This document shows, one piece after another, positions 21,284 to 32,188 of a stretch of 64,000 nucleotides of DNA. Numbering within the stretch: position 1 is the stretch's first letter; each line of letters starts with the position of its first letter. The DNA lies in NCBI GenBank assembly GCA_014529385.2, contig CM043968.1, positions 30,289,013-30,353,012 on the forward strand. Direction: 5' to 3'. The notes below the pieces were generated by a model, which saw nothing but the letters and a program-made list of their open reading frames with translations, had not been told where the DNA came from and did not search any database. Source of the DNA: Adiantum capillus-veneris (lineage: Eukaryota; Streptophyta; Polypodiopsida; Polypodiales; Pteridaceae). The translations under genes and the position numbers were made by a program.

Positions 21284-22541
21284 TTATGTATCGATGTCAA
21301 ATTGATGTCTACATTTGCAACCATCTGAACTTGATCCGATAGCTACCGCGTACATGAACCTTTGCTCATAGAATCCGCCGTCAGCATTCCCTACTTCGTA
21401 TGCATATGCTGAAGAGCAACACTGCAGTATACTATTGTTGCTTATCCCAACTGCGACCGCATTGGCTGCCACCTGTACGCGGTTTAGAAAGACAATAGCT
21501 TTACAGGACACAATATTGGCCATATTGTCTATTAAATTTTTCTGCTATCCCATTGAATGGCCAACAGTAGTTCACAGTTGGAGGAGCAATAGTTCATTGT
21601 TGGAGGCTAATAGGTGCTAACATATTGGTATGCCTGTCTCCAGAAATGCTATTGCTCCGCAGTCCTTGTTCTCCGGATTCTGTAGCATCAAAGCTCTTTG
21701 TGTGGAGAAAAGAATTAGCTTCCGCTTTTGCTCTTTGACTATTCTTTTGATCCTGGCCGGCAACATAGGCACCTACATGATTGACTACTTGACTTCCGCT
21801 GCAATGCTGTTGCATCTCCTTGGAGCTACACATTAACCAACTCCCACGGACACCATATTCTGCGTTGAATTGGTCATGAGAGATGTTTCTGTTTGTTTGC
21901 AGATCGTTCTAAATTGCTTGCCTCATCGAATTTTCAGATAGGATATCAATAGAGTTGGAAGAGAAGTGCGACTGAAGTCAACAGCTCTACAGACCATGAT
22001 TTGCACTAGTGGGAATATTCCCCAATGCCTTTCCATCGACATTGAGCTGTCTGCCACTAATCCCCTCACACTCTCTACTAAAAGCGGCACTCTTTGCTAA
22101 AAGCGCAAGCAGCTAGCACTGAGGCTGCTGGCTTAATTACTTAAGGATGACCATCATAAGCTTCGTTATGATCGATCCTGCTTAGATTTTCTGCCCTCAT
22201 GTCCACTTCGATGTTTATTCTTTCCATTTCTTCTGCCACTTCTATCTGCATCGCCAACACCCTGAACGGGCATGCGAAGGCAATGAGTTTTGGTGGTTCA
22301 ACTCCAGATTAGGCCAACTGATTATCTTCTGTTTCAGTAGCACTAGAACAGACCTCTCCCATTGGTTGATCGCATGAAATATCTGATCTTTGAGAATGCT
22401 CATCACTCCAACTTTATGATCTACGAAATATAACCGGTCTCTGGTACTCCTTTCCGATTCTATCCAGCTTACTGCACAGGCAAACTGCGCGGAAAAGAAT
22501 TGGTGTGAATCTTGAGAATTAAGCATCGGGATTTGCTGCAT
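21284..22541 (-). pseudogene. Decayed coding region of unknown protein
   Basis: The minus strand reads as protein-like text across several frames with sporadic stops: SWIESERSTRDRLYFVDHKV (22400-22470), a basic stretch SGRRNGKNKHRSGHEGRKSK (~22180-22250), SGRQLNVDGKALGNIP (~22010-22060), and a Ser/Gln/Asn-rich segment from 21833 to 21594 (KNSQRAKAEANSFLHTKSFD), continuing to 21284 (SAYAYEVGNADGGFYEQRFM). Composition suggests a nuclear or regulatory plant protein, but I cannot name it. Absence of clear GT-AG introns would fit a retrocopy. It could also be chance. Confidence 0.35.
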
Positions 22542-22831
22542 ATCTCTCGCAAACTTGCTGCTTTTGGGGAACTTGTGAACTGCCAGTGTGAAGAATTTCG
22601 AAGTGCTTTTGAGATCTGGCTGCGAAATGCTGTACTTTCACGGCGGCGTTTTTATTTTAATCGGTCATTATTAGAGGGGGTTTTGAGCTTTTGCTAGCGT
22701 GAAAAACTGCCAGTGGGAAAAAGTCAAAATCTGCCTGCGTTGGACGTTGGCGGAAGACGACAAAACAATATTCAAATGCTGTCAGCTTTGTTGACGAACG
22801 GTCGTGTGATGCAAGAGCATGTGATGCAGGC

Positions 22832-22833
<2 letters not shown>

Positions 22834-22912
<79 letters not shown>
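22834..22912 (+). repeat. (GA)n microsatellite
   Basis: About 39 GA units. Confidence 0.95.
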
Positions 22913-22915
<3 letters not shown>

Positions 22916-23289
22916 CTCAAGCGAGTCTGGGATGAGCTTCGCAGACATGCACTCCCCTGAACATCTACGATCGACTGAATTTGACGTCCGCTCGCTCAAA
23001 AACCTAATCAGCTTGGCTTGTCGAATGAGACGCAGGTATGAAAAACAATGACCTGATTTGCTATTTTTAATTTGAACCCCTACCACGTGGTGGCTTCTGC
23101 GGCCAGACAGACGAAAAAGAACCTTTGGCTCACCAAGTAAACAAACCACAAATAGACCCATGAGGCTCTCAATTTTCAAATGAAAAAGACTCTTTTACAA
23201 ACTAAAATACAAAACAAATCAATAGATGACATACTTCAAGTAAATGCCTACTCTCTTCTTCGTTAAAGCTTGTTTTAACAAGCTAAGAC

Positions 23290-23352
23290 CTTTTAATTTT
23301 TTGGGTTAAATATAATTCACTCACAATTGTGAGTTTTGAAAAAAAAAAAACC
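23290..23352 (+). mobile_element. LINE-B family 3' tail
   Basis: Palindrome ACTCACAATTGTGAGT at 23319-23334, then TTTTG and an A-tract. Confidence 0.6.
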
Positions 23353-23764
23353 AAGAGTTTCATTCAAAAAAAATTCGCTTTTTGTTTTGTTCTCTAAGGC
23401 ATGCTTTAATAGTAATATGTTGGAGACATCAATCCGACAATAGAATCTTTTGTCTTCGTGAACAAATAGTTGAACAAGGTGAGGAATGACAAAGTCTTGC
23501 TAAGTAAAGAGGGATGAGAGTCATGGGAAGTTGGACTGATTGATTGCCTACAATCACATGTCATTTTGTTGTGTTTTAATAGAAAATTATATTGTCCATA
23601 CACAATATATGTTACTAAGGGCGCACTTAAACAATAAATGTATTATATGTTACTCGGGCCCACTTAAACGACAAGATGAAAGGCTCACATTGGCATTCAA
23701 AAAAAGTAAATTAAAATAAAAGTAAAATGAAATAAATAAAAATAATATTAAATTTCGTATTAAA

Positions 23765-23935
23765 GACATCCTTGCTCTGATAGATCTTCTGGTTTCAAAG
23801 GAACCCACAATTCTATTACTGAACAAGAGCTCACATTGACTGCCTGGACCCAAAGTGTGTGTATAAGTGAGGCTAATTTGTATTTCTTAGTTAACACAAT
23901 CACTCACAATTGTGAGTTTTGCAAAAAAATAATTT
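23765..23935 (+). mobile_element. 5'-inverted (twin-primed) LINE-B insertion
   Basis: 23765-23875 is RT sequence of LINE-B on the minus strand (GSQCELLFSNRIVGSFETRRS, frame-shifted at its end) and matches 32720-32830. It is joined at ~23876 to a plus-strand LINE-B 3' end: GAGGCTAATTTGTATTTCTT, then the palindrome at 23902-23917 and an A-tract. A 5' part inverted against a normal 3' part is the twin-priming signature. Confidence 0.7.
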
Positions 23936-24001
23936 AAAGCAATATTTACAAACTAAAACAAAAGATTATTTTAATGTTTTCATAAGAAATGGTAGGTCTA
24001 A

Positions 24002-24140
24002 TCTATACTATTATAAAAGGGAAAGGGATCCCCCCCCCCCCCCTCTTTCTTTTGGGGGGACAGCATAGTTTTTTACATTATTTTTGTTTCAACGCCGGCA
24101 GCATAGGAGGACAACTCGAACGCACGTAGCCCACTATTGG

Positions 24141-24186
<46 letters not shown>

Positions 24187-24600
24187 CTACTCATCGGCCA
24201 AAGCGTTCAAGAAAAATCACTTTTTCAAACATACAAAATTCATTTCCTTAATTTTGTCAAGAGGAAATTACAAAAAATTGGGTTATTTTTTTAAGGTTTT
24301 TGCACTATTTCTGTTTGTTTTGGGGCCGAATTTCTCCTTTCCCCTTGCCCTCAACCGGCATTTTTGAAATTGAAAACGGCACGATATTAAGCTAAGACAC
24401 GTTTTGCCCGAACATTGGAGAGAGACAGCCGTGGAGCACGGGCAAGGCTAAAGAAATAGATTTTCCCTAACTGAAGAAAATAAAGGCAAAACTTGAGAGA
24501 GGCCATCGAGCAGTAGTAGTCAGAGGCTCAAAGCTCGAGTAGGAGACTGTCGAGATTTTAGGATAGGTGTCGTCTCTGTCAAGTCAAGGCATGTGCAGAG
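24002..24600 (+). mobile_element. Helitron-like 5' end and body, plus strand
   Basis: Starts A|TCTATACTATTATAAAAGG, the common plant Helitron 5' start. It contains poly(C) at 24031-24042, (GA)n at 24144-24182, then inverted copies of 19430-19195 and of 14020-13900. The 3' end was not found; the unit runs into a foldback copy near 24610. Confidence 0.5.
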
Positions 24601-24609
24601 CATCGAAGT

Positions 24610-24845
24610 TTGCTCAAAATACCCCCAATATTTAGTCGTAAATTCCCAAAAATGCGTAAATTGCCTTCTGTTGCGCGGTATTTTGTGACAAATCACATGC
24701 TAAGCACTCAAAAAAGGATCTCAATTGTCAAAAAGGAAAAGATTAGAAAATCTTGAGCAATCCAACAAAAATAGATGAAGGGAATTTTAGGAATTTTTGA
24801 AATTTGAGGGGTATTTTGAGAATTTCCACTAATTTATCATAAAAT
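24610..24845 (-). mobile_element. Foldback/MITE-like element, inverted partial copy
   Basis: Reverse-complement relative of 11966-12451: ACAAATCACATGCTAAGCAC and AATTTGAGGGGTATTTTGAG phrases in the expected order. Confidence 0.6.
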
Positions 24846-25099
24846 CTAATATCTAACCAACCCAAATGAATTTCTCATATAAAACTGATCATTTAATGTG
24901 GGAGAATAAACGGGAACAAGGGTTAAGATATAGACATGTGCTTATATATCTATCTCAACAGTGGACCAATGGTAAAGAGGCCCAAATGAGAGATGGTCTA
25001 TTAAAGAGCAAGGCCAACCAATGGAGCATAAGACCTTAAGGTTACCTTCATTGAAGACCTCCAATAGTTAGTGTAAAAGTCCTTTGACCTTGGTAAACT

Positions 25100-25320
25100 A
25101 GGGTTGATCTTGTAGTGGGAACCCGGCCCAAGCTTGAGGTGCTTGAGAAGGGAACTCGGCCCAAGCTTAAGGTGCTTGAGATGCTTGAGGTGCTTGACAT
25201 GCTTGAGATGCTAGGGTTGTACTTGAGGTGAGAACCCAACCCAAGCTTAAAGTGCTTAAGGGCCAAGCTTGTAGTGGGAACTGGGCCTAAGCTTGAGGGG
25301 ATTGAGGTGTCAAAAGTCAA
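25100..25320 (+). repeat. Degenerate minisatellite on CCAAGCTTGAGGTGCTTGAG
   Basis: The phrase and variants recur about six times, with AACCCGGCCCAAGC-like spacers. Confidence 0.7.
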
Positions 25321-25377
25321 AGATCCAATCCCTACAAGGAGGGGGCGAGGTGACAGAACACCCACACACTCACACAA

Positions 25378-26160
25378 GGCATACTTGTTCGTTAGCGACC
25401 TCTCTGTGGCTAGCTTCTCAGAGATTCTACAAGAAAGTAAGGAGTTTTATTATGTGGTAGATAAAAGGCAAGACTTAGTTGATTGGCTTAGGGCTACCCT
25501 CGCCATCCGGTCAAACCTTGTGTTAAGTATGGAGCCTGATTTACCCTTGTAATTTTATGTGGTAAAAGCGCACATTTGTAAGGCCCCCATTATGAGGAGA
25601 AGCCATCGTGCGTGAAGGAAAATCACTCACCAGAAACCAAAATTTTCACGGACAAGAATCTGGGGCAACTTTAAAGGCCTCGGGGGCGGACCCCCGAGAC
25701 CTTTTTTTCGCCGGAATATTCTTTTTCGCCGGAATATTATGGCCGGACGGCGGCCGGAAAGTGGTCGGAAAACAACCGGCCGGTGGCCGGTGGCCGGCGG
25801 CCGAATTCAATGGCCGGTGGCCGAATTCAAAAGCGGACTTGTCTTCTCAAGGGCGGCCACACATGGGCAGATTGGAGGGTCCGATTTGGACTTATTCGCA
25901 CAAGGGCGGTTACACATGGCTGTCTCTCATAAGAGAGGGCAGCCCTTTTGGCCTATAAAAGGAGGCCATTTCTACACACATTTCATAGTGTGAAGTTGAT
26001 GCAACAAGGTGAGTGTGAGGTGGTGAGAGTGAAGCAAGGCGGGAGCTCCATTAAGGGTATAATCCCTTTGTAAACTACTTCTTGTTTTGAAGTACTAAAG
26101 CCATTGAGTGGCTACTTTCTTGTGGACGTAGCCCACATTGGGTGAACCACGTATATCGTG

Positions 26161-26227
<67 letters not shown>

Positions 26228-26485
26228 CTATAATCTCGTGTATGTAAATCTGTTTCTCTCCATTAAGTAATCTACTCAATTATCTATTTAGCTACGTCTT
26301 ATTTCCTAACACTTTGTTGGGTAAAGGATTGGACTTTAGGTAATATTGCTCTTCTAGGTACTATTAACTATGCTATGATGTAATCTTCTGCCCCTCGAGA
26401 CTCTGCTTGAGCTTGAGGTTGATTTGTATATTTCTTGGTGACACTATAATACAATCACTCACAATTGTGAGTTTTGCCACAAAAA
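25378..26485 (+). mobile_element. 5'-truncated LINE-B copy split by an LTR
   Basis: 25380-25560 encodes LFVSDLSVASFSEILQESKE, matching the LINE-B C-terminal end (FEGDLAVASFCEIIQES). The 3' UTR resumes at ~26345 (TGTAATCTTCTGCCC, then GAGCTTGAGGTTGAT) and ends with the palindrome at 26457-26472 and an A-tract. The interruption at 25577-26311 is LTR-like. Confidence 0.6.
25577..26311 (+). mobile_element. Probable solo LTR
   Basis: Begins TGTAAGGCCCCC and ends CCTAACA (TG...CA). A TATA box (CCTATAAAAGGAGG, 25951-25964) is followed by GTGGACGTAGCCCA and GTGAACCACGTATATCGTGT, typical of plant LTR R/U5 regions. GGCCGG-rich U3 at 25740-25820, and (CT)n at 26166-26223. No flanking TSD, PBS or internal region seen. 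Confidence 0.45.
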
Positions 26486-26529
26486 AAAAAAAAAAAAGAT
26501 ACCGCGCAAAGATGAAGAAATGCAAGTTG

Positions 26530-27082
26530 ATGTATTTTCAAATTTTGGGTCATGCAAAGGTAAGTATGCAAGTTGTGGGTTGAAGTCAAAGTGGTCCTTT
26601 TAGCAAGTTTGTGCTACTGAACTTGAAAGGCTGGTGGAGAATGTGTGAAGTTTATTCAAAATTGTGCTTATGGGATACAATTTTTTCATGGCAAATGAGT
26701 ATTTTAAAAGAAAAACAAGTGAAAAGGTCATGGTGGCTTTCTAAAACAATAGGAAAGTGATAAAATAATTAGGTCGAGTTTAATTGGAATAGATGTTCAA
26801 AAAAAGATTGTCTCAACTTAGCCTTGAGCTTGTTGAAAATCGAGACTAATAGGTTGTAAGCCATGGGAAAGGGACGAAAATCCAGTGAAATATGTAAAAA
26901 CTAGCTCAAACATCTTGTAAATTTTAAAATTTATGCTAGTATTTCTGGTTTTCTTCTTTGCAAAGAGAAAATTCGACCGGTGGCAGACTTTCTCGAACAT
27001 TGAATGAAATCAAGTTATAGAATGCAAGAAAGCTCAAGCCATGTGAGGATGTGCAAATGAAAAGTGAAATAAAAGTAACTCA

Positions 27083-27169
<87 letters not shown>

Positions 27170-27171
27170 AT

Positions 27172-27263
<92 letters not shown>

Positions 27264-28349
27264 ATGTATAAGATTTACTAGGATTATGAAGGGTGAAGCT
27301 TCATTTTAGCACTCTATAACAATAGAGTGCAAGAAAAGCTAAGACATGTTAGGATGTGAAATGAAATGTTGTCGTGAAGTTTTGAAAAATTTCGATAAAT
27401 AAAATCTTGTTATTATAGTACATCTACTATGTTCTTGGTAGCTTCGAGGAGAAAATATCATATATGTAATCTTCAATATCGCTTGAGCTTGAAATTTAAA
27501 TACATTCACTCACTATTGTGAGTTTGAAAAAAAAAATTGAAAAATAAAAGGTGAAATAAAAAGATCCAAACCTTTTGCCAAAGTGTCTCATTAAGGGAAT
27601 CAACAAAGATCCCTTGGTTTGGGGCTTGAAAAGGTCAGGGAAAAAAAAAAAAAAACTTATTGCTTTCCATGTGTAGTACCTCTAGATGTTTATTTATTGA
27701 GGTCAAAGTATGCAAGTATGCAAGTTGTGGGTTGAAGTCAAAGTGGTCCTTTTAGCAAGTTTGTGCTATGAAACTTGAAAGGCCACTGGAGAATGTGTGA
27801 AGTTTATTCAAAATTGTGCTTATTTTTTCATGGCAAATGAGTATTTTAAAAGAAAAACAAGTGAAAAGGTCATGGTGGCTTTTTAAAACAATAGGAAACT
27901 GATAAAATAATTAGGTTGAGTTTAATTGAAATTGTGCTTATGGGATATAATTTTTTCATGGCAAATGAGTATTTTAAAAGAAAAACAAGTGAAAAGGTTA
28001 TGGTGGTTTTCTAAAACAATAGGAAAGTGATAATAAATTTTTGTTGAGTTTAATTGGAATAGACTTTCAAAAAAGAATTGTCTCAGCTTAGCCTTGAGCC
28101 GGTTGAAAATCGAGACTAATAGGTTGCAGGCCATGGTAAAGGGACGAAAATCCAGTGAAATATGTAAAAAACTAACTTAAAAATCTTGCAAATTTCAAAA
28201 TTTATGCTAGTATTTCTGGTTTTCTTCTTTGCAAAGAGAAAATTCAATCGACTTTCTCGAACATTGAATGAAATCAAGCTATAGAATGCAAGAAAGCTCA
28301 AGCCATGTGAGGATGTGCAAATGAAAAGTGAAATAAAAGTAACTCATTA

Positions 28350-28381
<32 letters not shown>

Positions 28382-28400
28382 ACGCAAATATAAATATATA

Positions 28401-28439
<39 letters not shown>

Positions 28440-28725
28440 GTATAGGATTTACTAGGATTATGCAAGGTTAAGCTTCATTTTAGCACTCTAAAACAATAGA
28501 ATGCAAGAAAAGCTAAGACATGTTAGGATGTGAAATGAAATGTTGTCGTGAAAAACTTCGATAAATAAAATCTTGTTATTATAGTACATCTACTATGTTC
28601 TTGGTAGCCTCGAGGAGAAAATATCATATATGTAATCTTCAATACCGCTTGAGCTTGAAATTTAAATACATTCACTCACTATTGTGAGTTTGAAAAAAAA
28701 AATTGAGAAATGAAAGGTGAAATAA
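26530..28725 (+). repeat. ~1.1-kb tandem segmental duplication, each unit ending in a LINE-B tail
   Basis: 26560-27560 and 27710-28725 share the same order of landmarks: CAAGTTGTGGGTTGAAGTCA, GAAAATCGAGACTAATAGGT, a (TA)n(TG)n microsatellite, TAGGATTTACTAGGATTATG-like sequence, and ACTCACTATTGTGAGT at 27508 and 28674. Unit 2 has an extra ~125-bp duplication (27810-27935 and 27936-28060). A third diverged copy lies at 34490-35110. Confidence 0.8.
27087..27270. repeat. (TA)n(TG)n(CA)n(TA)n(TG)n palindromic microsatellite
   Basis: (TA)33, then a (TG)n run, TATA, a (CA)n run and (TA)n. The middle GTGTATACAC is the centre of a near-perfect palindrome of over 100 bp, followed by (TG)n and (TATG)5. 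A shorter relative lies at 28348-28443. Confidence 0.9.
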
Positions 28726-28872
28726 AAAGATCCAGTAGGGAGCCAAAACGACTTTTTCAGAAGTCATTAATTAATTAGTTTGGGGGAGAGGGAAGAAAAG
28801 GAAAAGGGAAGGGTGGGGGAAAAAAAGCGAAAGGAGAAGAGAGGGGGGGGGTAGGGTAGGGGGTGTGTGTGT

Positions 28873-28893
28873 GGGGGGGGGGGGGGGGGGGGG
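28873..28893 (+). repeat. Poly(G) run of 21
   Basis: Follows a TGTGTGTG run inside a purine-rich G/A stretch (28780-28893). Confidence 0.95.
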
Positions 28894-28929
28894 TGTATCC
28901 TTTTTTTTATGGCTCAAAGGGAACTCAAG

Positions 28930-29175
28930 GACGAGCGCAGGCATATAGCCTAGTGGCTTAGGTTGAGTTTCATAGCATGTACGTGATGAGTTCAAATGCT
29001 ACTCATTAACATTGGTTTTAAATGGTGACGTGCATGGACATGCTAATTGGAGATGCTAAAGGATCTTGAGAAGATTCTATGTAACAAAAAACAAAAGTAG
29101 TAGAGACAAATAGGTTTGCCAAAGTGTTTCGTTAAAGGGAATCAACAAAGATCCCTTGGCTTGGGGCTGGAAAAG
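28930..29175 (+). mobile_element. tRNA-derived SINE (SINE-1), copy 1
   Basis: A-box-like TAGCCTAGTGGCTTAGG near 28947 and B-box-like GAGTTCAAATGCT near 28988, then a shared 3' body ending at AAGATCCCTTGGCTTGGGG. A second copy is at 35405-35640. Confidence 0.5.
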
Positions 29176-29651
29176 GTAAGGCAAAAAAAAAAAAAAAAAC
29201 TTCTTGCTTTCCATGTGTAGTACCTCTAGATGTTTATTGAGGTCTCTTGGGATATTTTCTTTGACGTTAAAACTCTCTTCTTGATTTCCTTGTGGTCACC
29301 TCCCCTCTTCCCTATTTTCACTTGCGTATCTTTGACTACCCTCATTGAAAACCTTTTCTTTAAAATCAACCCCATCAAATTCCTGCTCGTTTAGACACAA
29401 AGGACGTCCGTGGTTGGACTCTCACCTTGACGGCGTTCCCATGCACACATACCCAACTTGCCCTATCACCGCATAGTCCTCCCCCCTTGCCTTCCCTTGC
29501 TATCCACACTTCTCCCCCCCTGCGCCTTCTCTTGCTGATTAGATATGTTGCGAGGGGATAATGGAATCTCTTGGGATTTGATCTAATGAAATTGCATACA
29601 CTAAATCTAGAGAAATGCTATATTATAAATAGAAATAAAAGGCAAAAAGTT

Positions 29652-29970
29652 TGGGAAAATTCCCAAAATATCCCTATGATTTTTGAAAATCCCCAAAGTG
29701 TGCTTGTATCTATTTTGGTTCGATTGCTCAAGATTTTCTAGTCTTTATTCCTTTTTCACACTTGAGATCCATTTTTGAGTGCCTAGTATGTAATTTGTCA
29801 CAAATTGCGTCGCAAAACAAGGAAATTATGTCTACAAATAATGAAGCAATTCATCCGCAAAGCCTCCATAACCAATTCAAATTCTAATTTTAGCATCTTG
29901 CTTTGATAGACAATCAGTTTAATCTCACAACCAGACATATTTTGCAAAATTTAAAAATTTTGGAGGAAAT
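29652..29970 (+). mobile_element. Foldback/MITE-like element, copy
   Basis: Same centre as 11990-12250 (TTGAGTGCCTAGTATGTAAT, then AATGAAGCAATTCATC). The left arm is present and the right arm partial. Confidence 0.65.
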
Positions 29971-29999
29971 TTACGACAAAATAGTGGGGCTGAGATGTC

Positions 30000-30545
30000 G
30001 TGGACATGTGGACGTTTCTTTCGAGATGAATCTGTCTACTTGAATCTCGTGTCTCTCGTTTGAGACGGGGATCTCTCTCTCTTGCTTTACAAATGTCATT
30101 TAATATTTTAAAATCAAAATAACATTTAAGATACGTCTCAATCGTCACTGAAAACATTAAGTACACGGAATTCTCATTTTTTTCCCCTGTTTAAGAAGGA
30201 CTACTTGGGGGAAAAACTTTTTTTGCTTGATGTCAAACGATGATAAGTTTTTGATGTGAGCTGTTGCCTTAACTCTAAATAATGATCCATTTAATATGAT
30301 TTCTGTTGTTGGCATGATATGACACCTTTTGGATTTTACAATAATTTGTTGTGGGCTCACACGGTTGTATAAGTGACATGGACTTTTTTTCCAACATCTT
30401 ACTAGTTTTTTTGCGATTAAGTTCTATAGAAAATTACTTCTCTTTCAGTTGGTCATGATTTGTTTTTTCTTTGTTGTGTGTGTGTGAGAGAGAGAGAGAA
30501 TAAGAGGGAGAGAGAGAGAATAACCATTTGCTTTGATTTTATAAT
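30000..30545. other. Intergenic, nothing recognised
   Basis: AT-rich with a short (TG)n(GA)n at 30476-30520. No gene supported. Confidence 0.4.
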
Positions 30546-30547
30546 TA

Positions 30548-30574
30548 CTAGTACGGTCGGTCGTCTTCGGCGGC
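30548..30574 (-). mobile_element. Helitron-2 family 3' terminus (minus strand)
   Basis: CTAG (30548-30551) flanked by A, then an inward hairpin GTCGTC-TTC-GGCGGC (30560-30574) that pairs with two G-T wobbles. Same layout as 13492 and 61384. The element's other end was not found. Confidence 0.4.
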
Positions 30575-30978
30575 TTCTCTTTCTCTCTCTCTCTCCTTCT
30601 TTATCGCGTGCAAAGGGGTTTGTTTTTATTTTGGACTTTAGCTTTTATGTCGTAGATTGCGACACGTGTAAAGGGCTCCTCCTTCCGTCATATTATGTTA
30701 GTAGATAATTTCTTATAATTTATAATTTATGTTTTTTCAATGTAAGAGGTAAGCCATTTTAATTTTAAACCAACATGTTTTCTCAGCTTTTGTTTGTTTT
30801 TTTTTTTTTTCAAAACTCACAATTGTGAGTGGATAGTATTAACATCAGAAATATACATCAACCTCAAGCTCAGACCGAAGCTCAGACCGAGCCTTGAGGG
30901 TTAGAGGATTACAAGTTCTCTGCTTGGCAGAGCAACCGCTACTCCTAGGCTTTACTTATTACAAGATGTCATCATGAT

Positions 30979-32115
30979 CTATATGGTTCTGGACCAGTCC
31001 TCTGAGGCTTGTTTTCCTCTGATCATATGGATCGTCACTCTGCTCTCTTGTATGATTTCACAAAAACTTGCCACAGCCAGATCCCCCTCAAACACTCGGC
31101 GGTTCCTTGCTTGCCAAATATGGTGAAAGAAGTAGTACCTGATTATTTGAGTGCAAACCATAATTGCGGGACTTCCCATCCTGTTACTACCAAAGATCAG
31201 ATCATTCTTGAAGAACTTAATTTGCCAAGTCCTTTGAATCCACTTGCATATTTTCCCAGCCAGGCCACTGATAGCTTGGCATCCCATGAACAGGTGGGCT
31301 AGGTCTTCACTAGCTATCGTGCACCCCGAGCAACGAGAAGACCCGATTCCACTTTCTTGTATCTTTACGCCCGTTGGCAAAGCACCCCACATCACTTTCC
31401 ACAAAAAAACCTTCATATAATGAGGCCACCTTGGCTTCCAGATCTTCTCCATGACTTCCTCCCACTGTTTTTCCATCCAGTGCCTCTTCCATAACTTGTT
31501 GAGGGGGCTACACCAGTTCTCCTCGTGCATTAGTGCATGGTAAATGCCTTTAGAATGAGGTTTCCAGAAGAGGCTACTCTCGGGCCATCTCCAAGCATCC
31601 CACTCAAAATTGGATTCACAAATTGGCATCACCACCTTATCAAGCTCCTTTAACACCCTGTAGACTAGTAAGATCTCAAAGCCATTCAGTTGATAATGAG
31701 TTGCTATAGAGTCGACAGTTTTCCAGCACTTATTGTTACCATCCCAGAATTGCTTCAGTCGAACGAGCCCCTTATTATTCACATTCCTGGCTATTTCTAC
31801 CCAATAGGGGCTTTGTGGCGGCCCCAATATTTTAGAGAGCCAAGGGGACCAGTGCAAAATGGAGTTCTTGAAGTATCTGGTTTTTTCCCCCCATTCCAAA
31901 ACCTCAGTTTCTCGTTTGCACTTCCTCACCAGTTCCCCTGAGAGTCCACCAGAACTAATATTAGACCACTTCGGGGCGAGAAGTTTGTCGTGCATCACAA
32001 CCCCCTTCCACTTTCCCCCTTTCGATCCCAGATTAGCTGCATCAAGCATTTCCTTGGTCATGATAGCCCAAGCTTGGTCTTGTTTAGCCAATGAGACCAT
32101 AAATTTGGCACACAA
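30979..32115 (-). pseudogene. LINE-B ORF2 C-terminal part with zf-RVT-like domain
   Basis: 378 residues following the RT. The segment WPHYMKVFLWKVMWGALPTG, then SSRCSGCTIASEDLAHLFMG with Cys-X2-Cys ... His-X4-Cys spacing, is the zf-RVT domain typical of plant L1-type LINE polyproteins. The last residues (FEGDLAVASFCEIIQES) recur in the fragment at 25380. It continues the RT frame of 32189-33781 after a one-step frame change. It would act with the RT during target-primed reverse transcription, but is disabled here. Confidence 0.85.
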
Positions 32116-32188
32116 GGCCTTAGCATGGGATATAGGGTTAAGAATGCCGAGCCCTCCTTGGTCTACCGACCGAGCAACTATCTCCCAT

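Noticed and set aside
26312-26345. Primer binding site after the LTR at 25577-26311
   Set aside because: CTTTGTTGGGTAAAGG does not match a tRNA 3' end that I know.
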